Part shown: one piece after another, positions 10,653 to 21,093 of the stretch
Layout of the letters: each line of letters starts with the position of its first letter
Numbering within the stretch: position 1 is the first letter of the stretch
Source of the DNA: Misgurnus anguillicaudatus
Taxonomy: Eukaryota > Chordata > Actinopteri > Cypriniformes > Cobitidae
Direction of reading: 5' to 3'
DNA: 64,000 bases
Assembly (NCBI RefSeq): GCF_027580225.2
Contig: NC_073358.2
Span: 9,677,501 to 9,741,500, forward strand
Notes under the pieces: model-generated
Told to the model about the DNA's origin: nothing
Databases searched by the model: none
What the model saw: only the letters and a program-made list of their open reading frames with translations
Position numbers and translations under genes: made by a program

Positions 10653-10931
10653 ATTGATTCCTATAACATCAACTTCTAGGATTAGCAGAGCTGGATTCCT
10701 CATTGTGAGTTGGGCTTTGATCATACATGAGTGCTGAGTTATTGATGTTACTGGTTTTGATTTTAAGAGTCTGACGTTGTTTTAAGATTTTCATGAATTT
10801 GATATTTAAGGGTCTACTCTAGGGTTTTCTAAATGTAAATATTTGATAATTTTTGTGTTTATTTGTGCTGCAGTGCTGTGTGCAAGTCTAATCAAATTTG
10901 TTATACCAGTCAATTGAACCTTCTATTTTAA

Positions 10932-11300
10932 AGGTGCAGTGTGTAAATTTTAGCAGCATCTAGTGGTGAGGTTGCGAACTGCAACCAATCGCTCAGTCCT
11001 CTGCTCACCCCTCGCTTTTGAAACGCATAGAGAAGCTACGGTAGCCGCCACTGGACAAACATGTCATCGTCGGAGACAACTTGGTAAAAAAGTTTGGGCT
11101 TCTGTAGAAACATGGCAGCACAAAATGCTGACTTCCATGTAAGGGGACCCTCGTGTATGCAGATAAAAACGTCTAATTTTAAGGTAACAAACACATAACG
11201 GTTCATCATGAGAGGTCTTTATGCACCACTGATAATATCGTTTTGTATATTATTTAGCATTTTTGTCAAAAGATCTTTCTAAAAATTACACACTGCACCT
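10932..11300. mobile_element. TTAA-flanked MITE (AGGTGCAGTGTGTAA ends)
   Basis: Ends AGGTGCAGTGTGTAAATTT and its inverse, with TTAA at 10928-10931 and 11301-11304. 369 bp. Contains the ATCTAGTGGTGAGGTTGCGA block common in cyprinid intergenic DNA. Confidence 0.85.
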
Positions 11301-12031
11301 TTAAGTTTTTGACTAGTATTTAGTTGGCATAAATTAAAAACAGCTTGAACTTATTTAACTTAATTTGTTAAGTTGGAGTAAAACAAAATGTTGTTATAAA
11401 ACATTTTTACTGTGTGTGTTGTATTGTTGTTGCACTCTTCTAGGTTGGACAGATGCACTTTATGGTGTAAAGTAGATTGTGTAGCGTGTAAACTGAATTG
11501 TAAAAGTAATTAACGAAATAAAGTGGAGGTAGGGTCATGATTTGGCAGGGAACATGCTCCTCTCAACAGGCTCCAGTTTAAGTTCTGTCTGAGAGTCAAG
11601 GTGAAAAAGGATAGGGTTCATTTTTTTAATGATGCAAGCTGCTACTGCCACACCAGTGGCTGACTGGACTTTATAATGACATGAAGACTTAAACAACAGT
11701 ATCACAGGAAAAAGAGACAAACACCAAAGTAGATTTGTCCCGTTGTCTTTAAAGGTCAAATGGCAGTTTTAGTGATGCTTGCTCATAGTTTTGAACAAAC
11801 CCCTGACTGTATATCACTGTGTGTGTAAGTGTTACATGACTGTAGTGTTAAATGATTGTAGGCTCAAAAAATGTGACAATTCCATATTTTTAGGTTTTAA
11901 AAATAACCTTTTTTTATGAACAGAACTTCAGAGTCTCCATGCAAGACTATTGTGTCTGTATAAGGATAGATTTCAAGCTCTGTGGGTAGCTTGGGATTTG
12001 ACACAACCGAATACTATAATGCTCAGCAATT

Positions 12032-12050
12032 ACACACACACACACACACA
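12032..12050. repeat. (CA)n microsatellite
   Basis: About nine CA units. Confidence 0.9.
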
Positions 12051-12488
12051 ATTAAGAGATCAGTAGCTCAAGGGCCGAGTTGTCACACACTGCCCCGTAG
12101 TGGCCCAGTACAGAACTACACCGTCAGCCAGCTGCATCCCACAATCTCTAGCGGCCAGACAAACTGTTAAAGAGCTCATCACTGCCATTGTGTGCTTCCT
12201 CACTAAAAACAATGCCTATGGGATCACCAGATGGTTGTGTTTGATAAAAGTACTGTCTGTAGTATTGTACAGAAAGCATCTGCTACAGTTTGACTGTGCA
12301 GATGTCAGATCTATGCGTTTTAAGTGATGTGAATGTTTGAAATAGGTGTGTCTGTTTAAGGAACGTGAGAGTTATTGAGCTGCTGGTACTGGAATACATT
12401 TACAAATTATGAGAAAACCAACCTGTGATTTATGTGGCTTGTTTGTTTCAGACTTTTTATCTTCATGTTCCTCTTACGGGTGAAGTGA

Positions 12489-12533
12489 GTTGCCTGGCAA
12501 CCGAGACTGGGTCCGGATTGTTGCCATGGCAAC
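12489..12533. promoter_or_regulatory. Tandem RFX X-box motifs
   Basis: GTTGCCTGGCAAC (12489-12501) and the perfect palindrome GTTGCCATGGCAAC (12520-12533) both fit the RFX consensus of two inverted half-sites. They are 18 bp apart in non-repeat sequence about 12 kb upstream of the dlg first exon. Motif match is direct; regulatory function and target are inference. Confidence 0.4.
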
Positions 12534-13218
12534 ATGGCAGGGTGTCATGTAGAGAACAGAGAGGGGGGGAGAAGGACTGCAAAAATAAGCAAAAAATAAT
12601 AATGCATGAGTATATTTGTATAATAATACTTCATTTGTGACAGCAGGCAGAAAAAGAGGAGCTTGGAAACGTATGGTAATAAAATGGGAAAATTTGTTAT
12701 ATTTAACCTAGTGAGAGGTGTGCGATGACATAATCACAGATAAATGAAAACGTCTGTACGTGGGCGTATTCATACGTAGATACACGCAAATATAAATACA
12801 TTCATTTGACAGCAGATGTAGAGCATCATGTAGAGGAGATGGCAACTGACAACAGCACATCTGAAGATGTAGAAAAAGAAATCCCATCTCAATTGTTTCT
12901 CAAGTGGTAGTTGGCAATGGAGGTCAAATGAAGATGTATTATTAAGTGTCTAGCTTTTAATTAAGGACCCTGTTGGGTTTTAAATGGGATCTCAGCAGTG
13001 TCAGAAACTGGAATGTCAGCTGTGATGAAAAGCAAGAAATCGCAATTATTTCTTAAATCAAATCCCAATATCTGAGAGTAATTTATACTTACTGTATGTC
13101 ATTACATCAAATTCAAGTTTATTTTGGCTAGAAGTGTGTTACTCATAGCCATATGTCACCCTGAATCACAAAACCAGTCATTTGGGTCATATTTTTGAAA
13201 GTTAAATAAACTTTTAAT

Positions 13219-13633
13219 TAGTGATGCACCGATGTATCGGCCGCCGATATTTATCGGCCGATTTTTGATGAATTTGAAACCATCGGAATATCGGCAATAG
13301 CATGAGAAAGGCGAATACCGATTGTTTATTTATTAACTGCATAAAGAAATCCATTATATTTAAAAAATGAGTTAATGTTGTTAATAAAATAAATGCTGAA
13401 AAGCAAAAACCACCTTTGAAGGTTGTCATGCTGTCTTATTATATTTGTTTTAGCTTAATTTGTGCCTCTCTTGTTATGTTGTTGGCCAGCTGAATGTCAA
13501 CCAGATCCAATCCATGCTCAGCAAAAACAACTTGATGCAGAAACAAACCAGCCAACAGACCAACTATATACAAGTGTTTAATATCGGTATCGGCCAGAAA
13601 TCGGTCCAAAAAAATCCTAGCGGTGCATCCCTA
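13219..13633. mobile_element. hAT-like MITE with perfect 8-bp target duplication
   Basis: Left end TAGTGATGCACCGATGTATC and right end ATCCTAGCGGTGCATCCCTA delimit 415 bp. The octamer CTTTTAAT is duplicated exactly at 13211-13218 and 13634-13641. Internal ATCGGCC palindromes. Confidence 0.88.
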
Positions 13634-13771
13634 CTTTTAATTGATGTAAGGTTTGTTAGGATAGGACCATATTAACATAATGTAGTGCCCCAGGGTGACC
13701 ACGTTTAAAGTGCCCCACCCTAAATATTTAAAAGGTCTAGTTATTGAAGTAAAGACCTCAAAATAAATTTA

Positions 13772-14215
13772 CTACACTGCAAAAAATGATTTTCAAGAAA
13801 AACATTTCTTAGTATTTTTGTCTTGTTTTCAGTAAAAATATACAAAAATTCTTTAATTAAGATGCTTTTTCTTGATGGGCATAAGTCTGGTTTTTAGACC
13901 AAAAATATCAAATTTGTGCATTAAACAAGTAAAAAAAATCTGCCAATGGCGTATGGGGAATTTTTCTTGAATTTAGTGTTTAAGAAAAATGTTCAAGATT
14001 TATTTGCTTACCCCATTGGCAGATTTCTTAGCTTGTTTTATGCACAAAATCACTTAAATTTCATATTTTTCGTCTAACAACTAGACTTATTTTCTTGGGT
14101 CGTTTTGCTCATCAAGAAAAAGCATCTTAATAATAAGAATTTTTAGATATTTTTACTAAAAACAAGACAAAAATACTAAGAATTTTTTTTCTTGAAAATA
14201 ATTTTTTGCAGTGTA
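13772..14215. mobile_element. Palindromic MITE (CACTGCAAAAAAT ends)
   Basis: CTACACTGCAAAAAATGATT is mirrored at the right end. Nearly the whole 444 bp folds on itself (TTTTTGTCTTGTTTTCAGTA, GATGCTTTTTCTTGATG, ATCTGCCAATGG and their inverses). Confidence 0.85.
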
Positions 14216-14690
14216 GGTGCACTGTAGCCACTGACTGAAAGTCTTAGGAGCGCAAGCATGAAAATGTAGGGCCTAAAAACTCCTGCAATGCAGTTATTTA
14301 CATTTTCCCAAAAAATATCTGTATTACTGTCAAATACTTAATAAATGTAAATCTATTTGTTGCACATGCCATTATTATACACAGTTGATCAAAATTTCAG
14401 AATAATAAGTTATGAACCAAAGAATCATACTTGAATAATTCTAGGCATAAAATACCCAAAAAGACTTAATTATTTGGTACAACATATCAGCAAATTATAT
14501 AGATGTCTTTAAAATTAGCCATAGAGATTCCAGCTGATCTTAGGTCATTTTATTTAGGCTGTAATGGATTTGTTGCAGGTAACATACATTATTTTATTAA
14601 ACTATAACTTATATATAATAAGTTATATCAAGTGTTATCTTGTTAGCATATTGTAATGAGATAAGTGGCAAGGCTACTTTTATTCTTTAA

Positions 14691-14968
14691 ACCAGTGGTC
14701 TCCAACAGGTTGTAAGTTGCCCGCCAAAGCATATTTATTAATAGCCTCAATTTGTTTATTTATATTTATTGCATATTTTTATATTAGATTGGCTTCTTTT
14801 TATGGATATTAACATTTTTTGTGTTGATAAAACATATCAACAAGTAAAAAAATTAAATCAACAAGGAATACAAAAAGGTTTTGCGTCGACTATCAAAAAC
14901 GTAGCCCTCCAGATTGTTTTATCCTTTGTGGTAAGCCCTTGCTCACAAAAAGATTGGATACCTCTGCT
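14691..14968. mobile_element. TTAA-flanked short MITE (ACCAGTGGTCTCCAA ends)
   Basis: ACCAGTGGTCTCCAAC at the left and GTTGGATACCTCTGCT-like sequence at the right, each next to TTAA (14687-14690, 14969-14972). The inverted repeat is imperfect. 278 bp. Confidence 0.6.
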
Positions 14969-15027
14969 TTAAACGTTGCTCTTCTCATCTTCTATCCAGT
15001 TTTTTCGACCTGGGCACCAGGTCTAAA

Positions 15028-16022
15028 GCCGCGGTCACACTATAGACTTTGAGCATACAAGTATTTGTCGGGAAGTGGAGGGGGAGCGGATCATCAATAT
15101 GATCTTTGGCTTCATCCTTTTGTGCTTTATAGTAAAGAGAAAGGTCACTCAGTGACGTACCGGTTTTGTACTGGTCGCATTTTTCCACGTGATATAAATT
15201 TGCAGAGTCAGAGTTCATCTAGTCTCAGCCTCAGACGTCACGCCCACAAACTGTTGGCTGAACGTCTGATGTTTTTGTACACTTTTCTGGAAACCCTGTG
15301 AGAATGTTAAAGTCGTCTTTGATTGGTTGGAAAAAAACGGATTTCCAGGAGACGCGAGTGTCGCGATTAGTTTCGGTCCCTGGAAAACAAAGCTCTGACG
15401 TTCCCTTGAGGAAGAGAATCAGTCGTGTTTACGTGGATAATAATGAGCAGTTATCATGATCAGCTAAACATTGGATTCTCAAAAATATGCAAAGTTCGCG
15501 GCATCGACTCTCTAAAAGACGTCCAAGAGTTTTCTTTAAGGCAGTTAGTGGAGTTTAAAAGTTCGGTTCTCCTGGATTGCTTGTATGTGTTAAAAAGTGG
15601 AGAGATATGCTTCAAACAGACGTTTAACGGGAGCGTCTCATTGGTGTGGCTGTTGATGAAGTGCTCAACGTTGTCCTATGGTGAGTAATGTTGTTTATTT
15701 AGATACTATTTGGTTGCGGCTGGTTATTTCAATAACTGACTTGTTGCCAGCCGGCTCGTTATTGTGGGGAGTCCGAAACGTGACGCTAGATGAAACAAAC
15801 TGTGATTGGTTGTTTGACATGTCGGTCAAACAGCTCGTGGGCGGGCTTTGTCCAGAAAAAGCAGCGAAAAACACCAGACCTTCAGTATTGAAGGTCTGGC
15901 TACGCGAGACTAGAGTTCACCAGACTTGAGCTTTGCTATGCATCGACCTGCGAAATATCGTTGCACGAGCTTGTGTTTCCGGTCTTACGCGTTCACTTGC
16001 AAAAGTCTAGTGTGGCTGAGGC
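15028..16022. mobile_element. Terminal-inverted-repeat element carrying a RecQ-like helicase fragment
   Basis: Left end GCCGCGGTCACACTATAGAC is matched by the inverse of the right end AGTCTAGTGTGGCTGAGGC, with a TA slippage. The 995-bp interior contains the degenerate helicase frame at 15443-15688 and a short hairpin at 15874-15900 (CCAGACCTTC/GAAGGTCTGG). No clear target duplication. Superfamily uncertain. Confidence 0.65.
15443..15688 (+). pseudogene. RecQ-like helicase N-terminal fragment, second instance
   Basis: Starting at MSSYHDQL, the frame shows a motif-0 region (FSKICKVRGIDSLKDVQEFSL, with the conserved Gln) and VEFKSSVLL, then DCLYVLKSGEICFKQ. The last block lies where the Walker A loop (PTGxGKS followed by CFQ) should be, but the glycines and invariant Lys context are scrambled. 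Only the extreme N-terminal helicase segment remains. It resembles 124-482 in architecture but not closely in sequence, so it may come from another family of the same kind. The assignment rests on short motif resemblance. Confidence 0.5.
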
Positions 16023-16049
16023 CTAAGAGACCCTTATTCTCATCTTTAA

Positions 16050-16438
16050 AGGGAACATATCATGAAATCTGACTTTTTCCATGTTTAAGTGCTATGATTG
16101 GGTCCCAGGTGCTTCTATCAACCTAGAAAATGTAAAAAAGAACAACCAGTAAATTAGTTTTGGTAAACCATTCTCTGCAAGCATGTGAAAAAATTCCGCC
16201 CCTTGACCTGCACTATCCAACCACGGCACTCCCATTTAGTGCAAAGATTAACTTATTTGCATTTAAAAGGACACACCCAAAAATGTCACTTTTTGCTCAC
16301 ACCTACAAAGTGTCAATTTTATCATATTATAATGAATTATCTACAGAATATGGTATTTTGAGATAGAACTTTACATATACTTTGGGGACACCAAAGATTT
16401 TATTTTACATCTTAAAAAAGTATTCTGAAATGTTCCCT
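16050..16438. mobile_element. TTAA-flanked MITE (AGGGAACAT ends)
   Basis: AGGGAACATATCATGAAA on the left, TCTGAAATGTTCCCT on the right, with TTAA at 16046-16049 and 16439-16442. 389 bp. The same family recurs at 39251-39679 and, inverted and partial, at 50700-50875. Confidence 0.85.
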
Positions 16439-16442
16439 TTAA

Positions 16443-16784
16443 AGGTCCTATTTTTTCTGTGTTTCAAAGCTTTGATTGTGTTTACAGTGCACAAGTCCCT
16501 CCTTCAGAAATACTTAACAAGTTCTGATTGTGTAGCTGCTGCGCCAATTCGCAGCAGCTTAGCTTGGCTGGTAATTGGCGTATTCCTGTGGGCGGAGGTT
16601 AGTCAAGAACTTTTATAATGACGTCAAGTAGAGCCGTTCTCTAGTCCTTGAAAAGTGAATTCTGTTAAAGAAAATATATCGCTTGGCATTGAACTTTATA
16701 ATTATGCAGGCATTATTTATGCTCTAACAGCGACCTTACACACCAACTAAAGTTTGAAAAATGGGATCATGAAAAACGGGCGCT
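16443..16784. mobile_element. TTAA-flanked MITE (AGGTCCTATTTTT ends), abutting its neighbour
   Basis: Left end AGGTCCTATTTTTTC, right end ATGGGATCATGAAAAACGGG then CGCT and TTAA 16785-16788. The left TTAA (16439-16442) is shared with the preceding element, so the two sit back to back. A partial copy is at 42630-42857. Confidence 0.75.
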
Positions 16785-17519
16785 TTAATGTTTTTAGTGT
16801 TAATTTATAAGTTCTCCCGCTCTCTCCATAACTCACCTCCACGCGGTTCTGAGTGATGTTTAGGATGTGTTTGACTTCATGCGGGGGCTGCGTAGACCCA
16901 TCAGTAGATTAACTGTATGTCTGTTATTTAAGTAAGCAGATTTTTCCCTAAATGTGTCCTGGCCTTGTAGCTTCATTTGCAATGGCATCTCATACTGTCT
17001 CTTATTATCTAATTATGGACTGTTTGGAGCTAAGCAGAACCGTATGGATCTGTTGTGCCTTCAGTTTGGCTGCAGGCATTGTTTTGGGCGACAGGCCTGA
17101 CCCAGTGTTTGTTCTCTTATTTAGTTGGTTTTGAATTGTTTACCGTGCCTTCTGTAAGTGTTTAACACTGTTTAAGTGTTTAACTTTGTTTATGAAGATG
17201 TCCGCAGCCCTGAATGCACCAGTCAGACAAAAATAAATCCTGGTGGCCTCGCAACCAATTTGTCCCGCTGCTCCATTTGTTTTTATTTGTTATCTGACGA
17301 CAACACCAAGGTAACTGCAAAAATGTGCATTTAAAATTCATTGACAGGTCTGGCACAACGGGTTTGGAAAAGGACTGGATGCACACACGCAAGGTCTTTT
17401 CTGGACCGTTTATCAAAAAAAACACTCTGCGCAGTAACACCCTCCCTCTCCCATTATGAGAGGGACAAGGGGAGCGGACTTTTCAGGCGAGTCGAAGTAC
17501 TCCCAAAAGTGCTATTACG

Positions 17520-17825
17520 CCATAAAATATAGTTCCTCTTTTAAATCCGCTTAGAAAAGCGCTACGTTTTATTTTGTACCACCAAACTTGCTCGTATAAC
17601 TACTCGTCTTAAATAGGAAAAACGTTGATGTGTTTGGTCACTTCTAACTTTATCTCTAAATGGTACCATTGAATGAATGGGGCTAAGCTAAATGCTATCG
17701 AAGCGTCGCAGCGCGCTCCAGCGCTTACGTGCACGCACACAGATGATAGAGGGATGTATCAACAATTCTTAGTTAAGGTAATAACATATTTTAATATTGA
17801 AAATGAGTAGACTATTCCTTTAAAG
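17520..17825. mobile_element. Truncated TTAA MITE, right end only
   Basis: Ends AGACTATTCCT followed by TTAA, the mirror of the TTAAAGGAATAGT start seen at 54455. The left terminus is not found, so the left boundary is a guess. Confidence 0.35.
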
Positions 17826-18330
17826 ATATGCAAAAGGTACATAAACCAAGGTAAACAATGACGCGAGTTATCGTCTCTAACGTAAATCTCTTTTCTTGGA
17901 CTACAACAAACACACGGATTGTAGGCAACAGTTTACATCCTGGGATTTATGATGATGTAAAGACCGACATTATCATAATTCCTCCCCCTTGAACTCAGCC
18001 TGTAAGCTAACTCCTGTCAGCATTGCATTGTGAGTGAATCTTTCAAACATGGTAAAGAGCGTCACATTTCCGGCTGACATCAGAGGTATTCAGTCCAACC
18101 ACAACGTACAAATTAGCTGGCCAATCAGGGACATGGCGCTTTTGAAATCGATGAGTTTTGTACAAAAACAGTGCGTTTCAGGAAAAGAGTGAAATCCTGG
18201 ATCTAGAAAAATTAACGGTATTTGGAAAATGACGTGTTTTTTGATCCATTTGAAACAATTACTGAGTCTTTCTTTGTAGAAGTGTGTCAAGTGTGTCTTT
18301 CGTTTAGGGGAAACCTTCCAGAAAGATAGG

Positions 18331-18550
18331 TGTCAACCTCTCTCTCTCTCTCATATCCCTCATCTCATCTCACCCTCCCTCTCTGCTCTCTCTCTCTCCC
18401 TGTCTCTCTCTCTCTCTCTCTGTCACAAACCTGCTCTGTGACTCAGAGGTAGAACAGTCTACCAGGTTTCATTGTGTTTAGGCTGGACCAACCTCAACTC
18501 TCTCTCTCTCTTCCCCATACCCTCCCTTCCCCATTTACCCGCTCTCCGTC
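18331..18550. repeat. Polypyrimidine (CT-rich) tract
   Basis: Several CT runs interspersed with TCTGT and CCCT motifs, on the + strand. Confidence 0.8.
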
Positions 18551-19365
18551 TTTTACCCTCTTTCCCCTCATTGCGGGCATTTGGGTTGGTGTTTGTGGCT
18601 GATGAGGGCTCGCATAAAGCTTCCTCTACTCTGCTCTTGTGTGGTACGTATGTTTTTCCTCTTCCTGTAAAAGCTCTTCATCTCTCTCTTGCTGATGCTG
18701 GACCGCTGTTGCTTGTGTTGTTGATGTCTTTCGGTGTGCTGCGTAACTCCACAGTTGTCTGCCTAACTGCCACTTGATTTATGTTGTGATGCATGTTACA
18801 CAGAGGAACGCATACACACGTACACACACGTGTCTGAGTGCGTGCGTGTGTTTATGTCTGGAAAGTGAGACAGAAAACCGGAAAATATGAAAATGTAAAG
18901 ATCTGCGTAGCGAGTTTATGGATGAGACGGTGCATATTTGATCAGTTAAATACATTCATGCAATCCATATCTGTTTTTATTTCATTCTGGTACACATTTT
19001 AAATCAAACACGAGTTTGAATATGTGCGTGTGTATGTGTTTGTTCTAGACAGTCTAAAAGTCTGCGTCTGTCTTGGCGTCCTACTTACTTATGACCACAA
19101 TGGGTGTGTATCTGTGTGTTTGCGTTTTGCTCGCAAAATCCCTTAAGGATGTTAATATCAGAAAGCATATGTCTGTAAACATAAGTAGGTTGTTGTTTTG
19201 GCAAAGTTGGTTTGCATAAAACACAGAAATTTGTGGGTATGGCACCTCAGAGGGTTTGGAGCTCCAAAGCTTCCCCTTCCCACTAACCGTTTTATTCTGA
19301 TAAAGTAGCTTCACTAATGTGGGCATATAATATTCATTGCCTTTATGCTGTGCAATGCTGTAAAA

Positions 19366-19367
<2 letters not shown>

Positions 19368-19428
<61 letters not shown>
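19368..19428. repeat. (GA)n microsatellite
   Basis: About 30 perfect GA units. It creates a spurious serine-leucine ORF on the minus strand. Confidence 0.97.
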
Positions 19429-19430
<2 letters not shown>

Positions 19431-20235
19431 TACAGGAGCAGGCTAGCAACTAAAGGTTAAAGGTCAAATGTGTGACATTAGACTGTACCAGAAACCGCCA
19501 AGCTTGTATTAAATGAAGTATAGCCATGCTGTTCACCAGCAGAACTAAAGTTGGTCATTCTGGTAATGCTGGTTAACCAAGTTGATCTTGTGTTTCATTG
19601 AAGTAACAAAATATACTGAATCAAAATGATAATATTAGACAAAAGTCATTTTTGAAGGGTCAGATATCAACCAAAAGTACCCAAAGTAGGGTCTGTGTGA
19701 CCTGGGCACTACAAAAATTAGCACTATTCGAGGGAACCACATGAACGAGGTGACTTATTTCGATCTGCGGACGTCTAGGCTAAAACTGGGCAACATTTGG
19801 ACTGTCAGTAAAATTTGAATAGACGACTTACAATAGCCCAAAAATAAAATGTATAAATGACTTTGCTTACATGATGGAATATCATACATCTCACAAGTTA
19901 TTTAGCAAAAACAAATTTTAAGTTTATTTTGGCTAGAACTCATAGCTGGTCTATAGTTAACCTAGACTGTGAAATGATGGCTTTTGGTTGCTGGGAAGTT
20001 ACAGCTGATAGAGTCTGACAGAATGCTTGTGTCAGTTGTTGGCCCTGTATGACATCTAGATGTGATGTATGAGAGAGTGAGACAATGTCAGGTGTGTTGT
20101 CTTCATTGGGGTTCCTAACGAGCTAAACTTACTTGAACAAGCTCCATCATCAGGCGAAATATTGAAAATCAACCAGCATTATTATTTTTTCCAGTAAACA
20201 GCATGACTAAGTTAATTCATGCACCAGGTCGGGCA

Positions 20236-21093
20236 CACTCTTAAAAATAATGGTACTACACGATGCTAGAAGAACCAGCTGAATGGGCTTACACCTGAGG
20301 AACTTTTTTTTAAAATAGGTTCTTTGTAGTGGATAAAGGTTCTTCAGACTATAAAAAAGTTAGGAAAGCAATAGTCCTCTTAAAGGGACATTCCACTTTT
20401 TTGGAAAATATGCTTGTTTTCCGGCTCCCCTGGAGTTACACATTTGATTTTTACTGTTTTGGAGTCCATTCGGCTGATCTCCGGGTCTGGCGCTTGCACT
20501 TTTGGCATGGCTTGGCATAATTCATTGAATCTGATTAGACCATTAGAATCGCACTAAAAAATAACTAAAGAGTTTCGATATTTTTCCTATTTAAAACTTG
20601 ACTCTTCTGTAGTTACATCGTGTACTAAGACCGACAGAAAATTAAAAGCTGCGATTTTCTAGACAGATATGGCTAGGACTATACTCTCATTCTGGCGTAA
20701 TAATCAGTGACTTTGCCGATGTAACATGGCTGCAGCAGGCGTAGTGATATTACACACTGCCCGAAAATAGTCCCCTGCTATTGAAAGTAACCAAGGGGAC
20801 TATTTCGGGTAACTACAGAACAGTTTTAAATAGGAAAAATATCGAAATTCTTTGGTTATTTTTTAGTGCGATGCTAATGGTCTAATCAGATTTAATAGAT
20901 TGTGCTAAGCTATGCTAAAAGTGCTAGCGCTAGACCCGGAGATCAGCTGAATGGATTCCAAAACGGTAAGAATCAAAATGTTTAACTCTAGGGGAGCTGG
21001 AAAATGAGCATATTTTCAAAAAAGTGGAGTGTCCCTTTAAGAAGATGACCCCACTGTGAAGGACCTTCTGTAACACCTTTATTTTTAAGAGTG
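20236..21093. mobile_element. CACTCTTAAAAATAA MITE interrupted by a TTAA MITE
   Basis: CACTCTTAAAAATAATGGT at the left and ACACCTTTATTTTTAAGAGTG-type sequence at the right are inverted repeats. Internal GGTTCTTTGTAGTGGATAAAG blocks are typical of the family. The element at 20384-21036 is inserted in it. Confidence 0.8.
20384..21036. mobile_element. TTAA-flanked palindromic MITE (AGGGACATTCCACTTTTTT ends)
   Basis: Ends are inverted repeats, with TTAA 20380-20383 and 21037-21040. Most of the 653 bp is self-complementary (GAGTTTCGATATTTTTCC and inverse, GATTAGACCATTAG and inverse). A second copy is at 51011-51762. Confidence 0.88.

Larger units (their letters stand above)
11305..13210. other. 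Gene-free stretch
   Basis: No coding exon recognised. Holds a (CA)n run at 12032-12050 and the X-box pair at 12489-12533. Otherwise plain AT-rich sequence. Confidence 0.5.
16790..20235. other. Gene-free stretch with simple repeats
   Basis: No exon recognised. Contains a truncated MITE (about 17520-17825), a long pyrimidine tract (18331-18550) and a (GA)n array. Apparent small ORFs over the tracts are composition artefacts. Confidence 0.5.

Noticed and set aside
18331..18777. A 101-codon ORF over the CT-rich tract
   Set aside because: Driven by pyrimidine-rich composition; no splice signals or homology.
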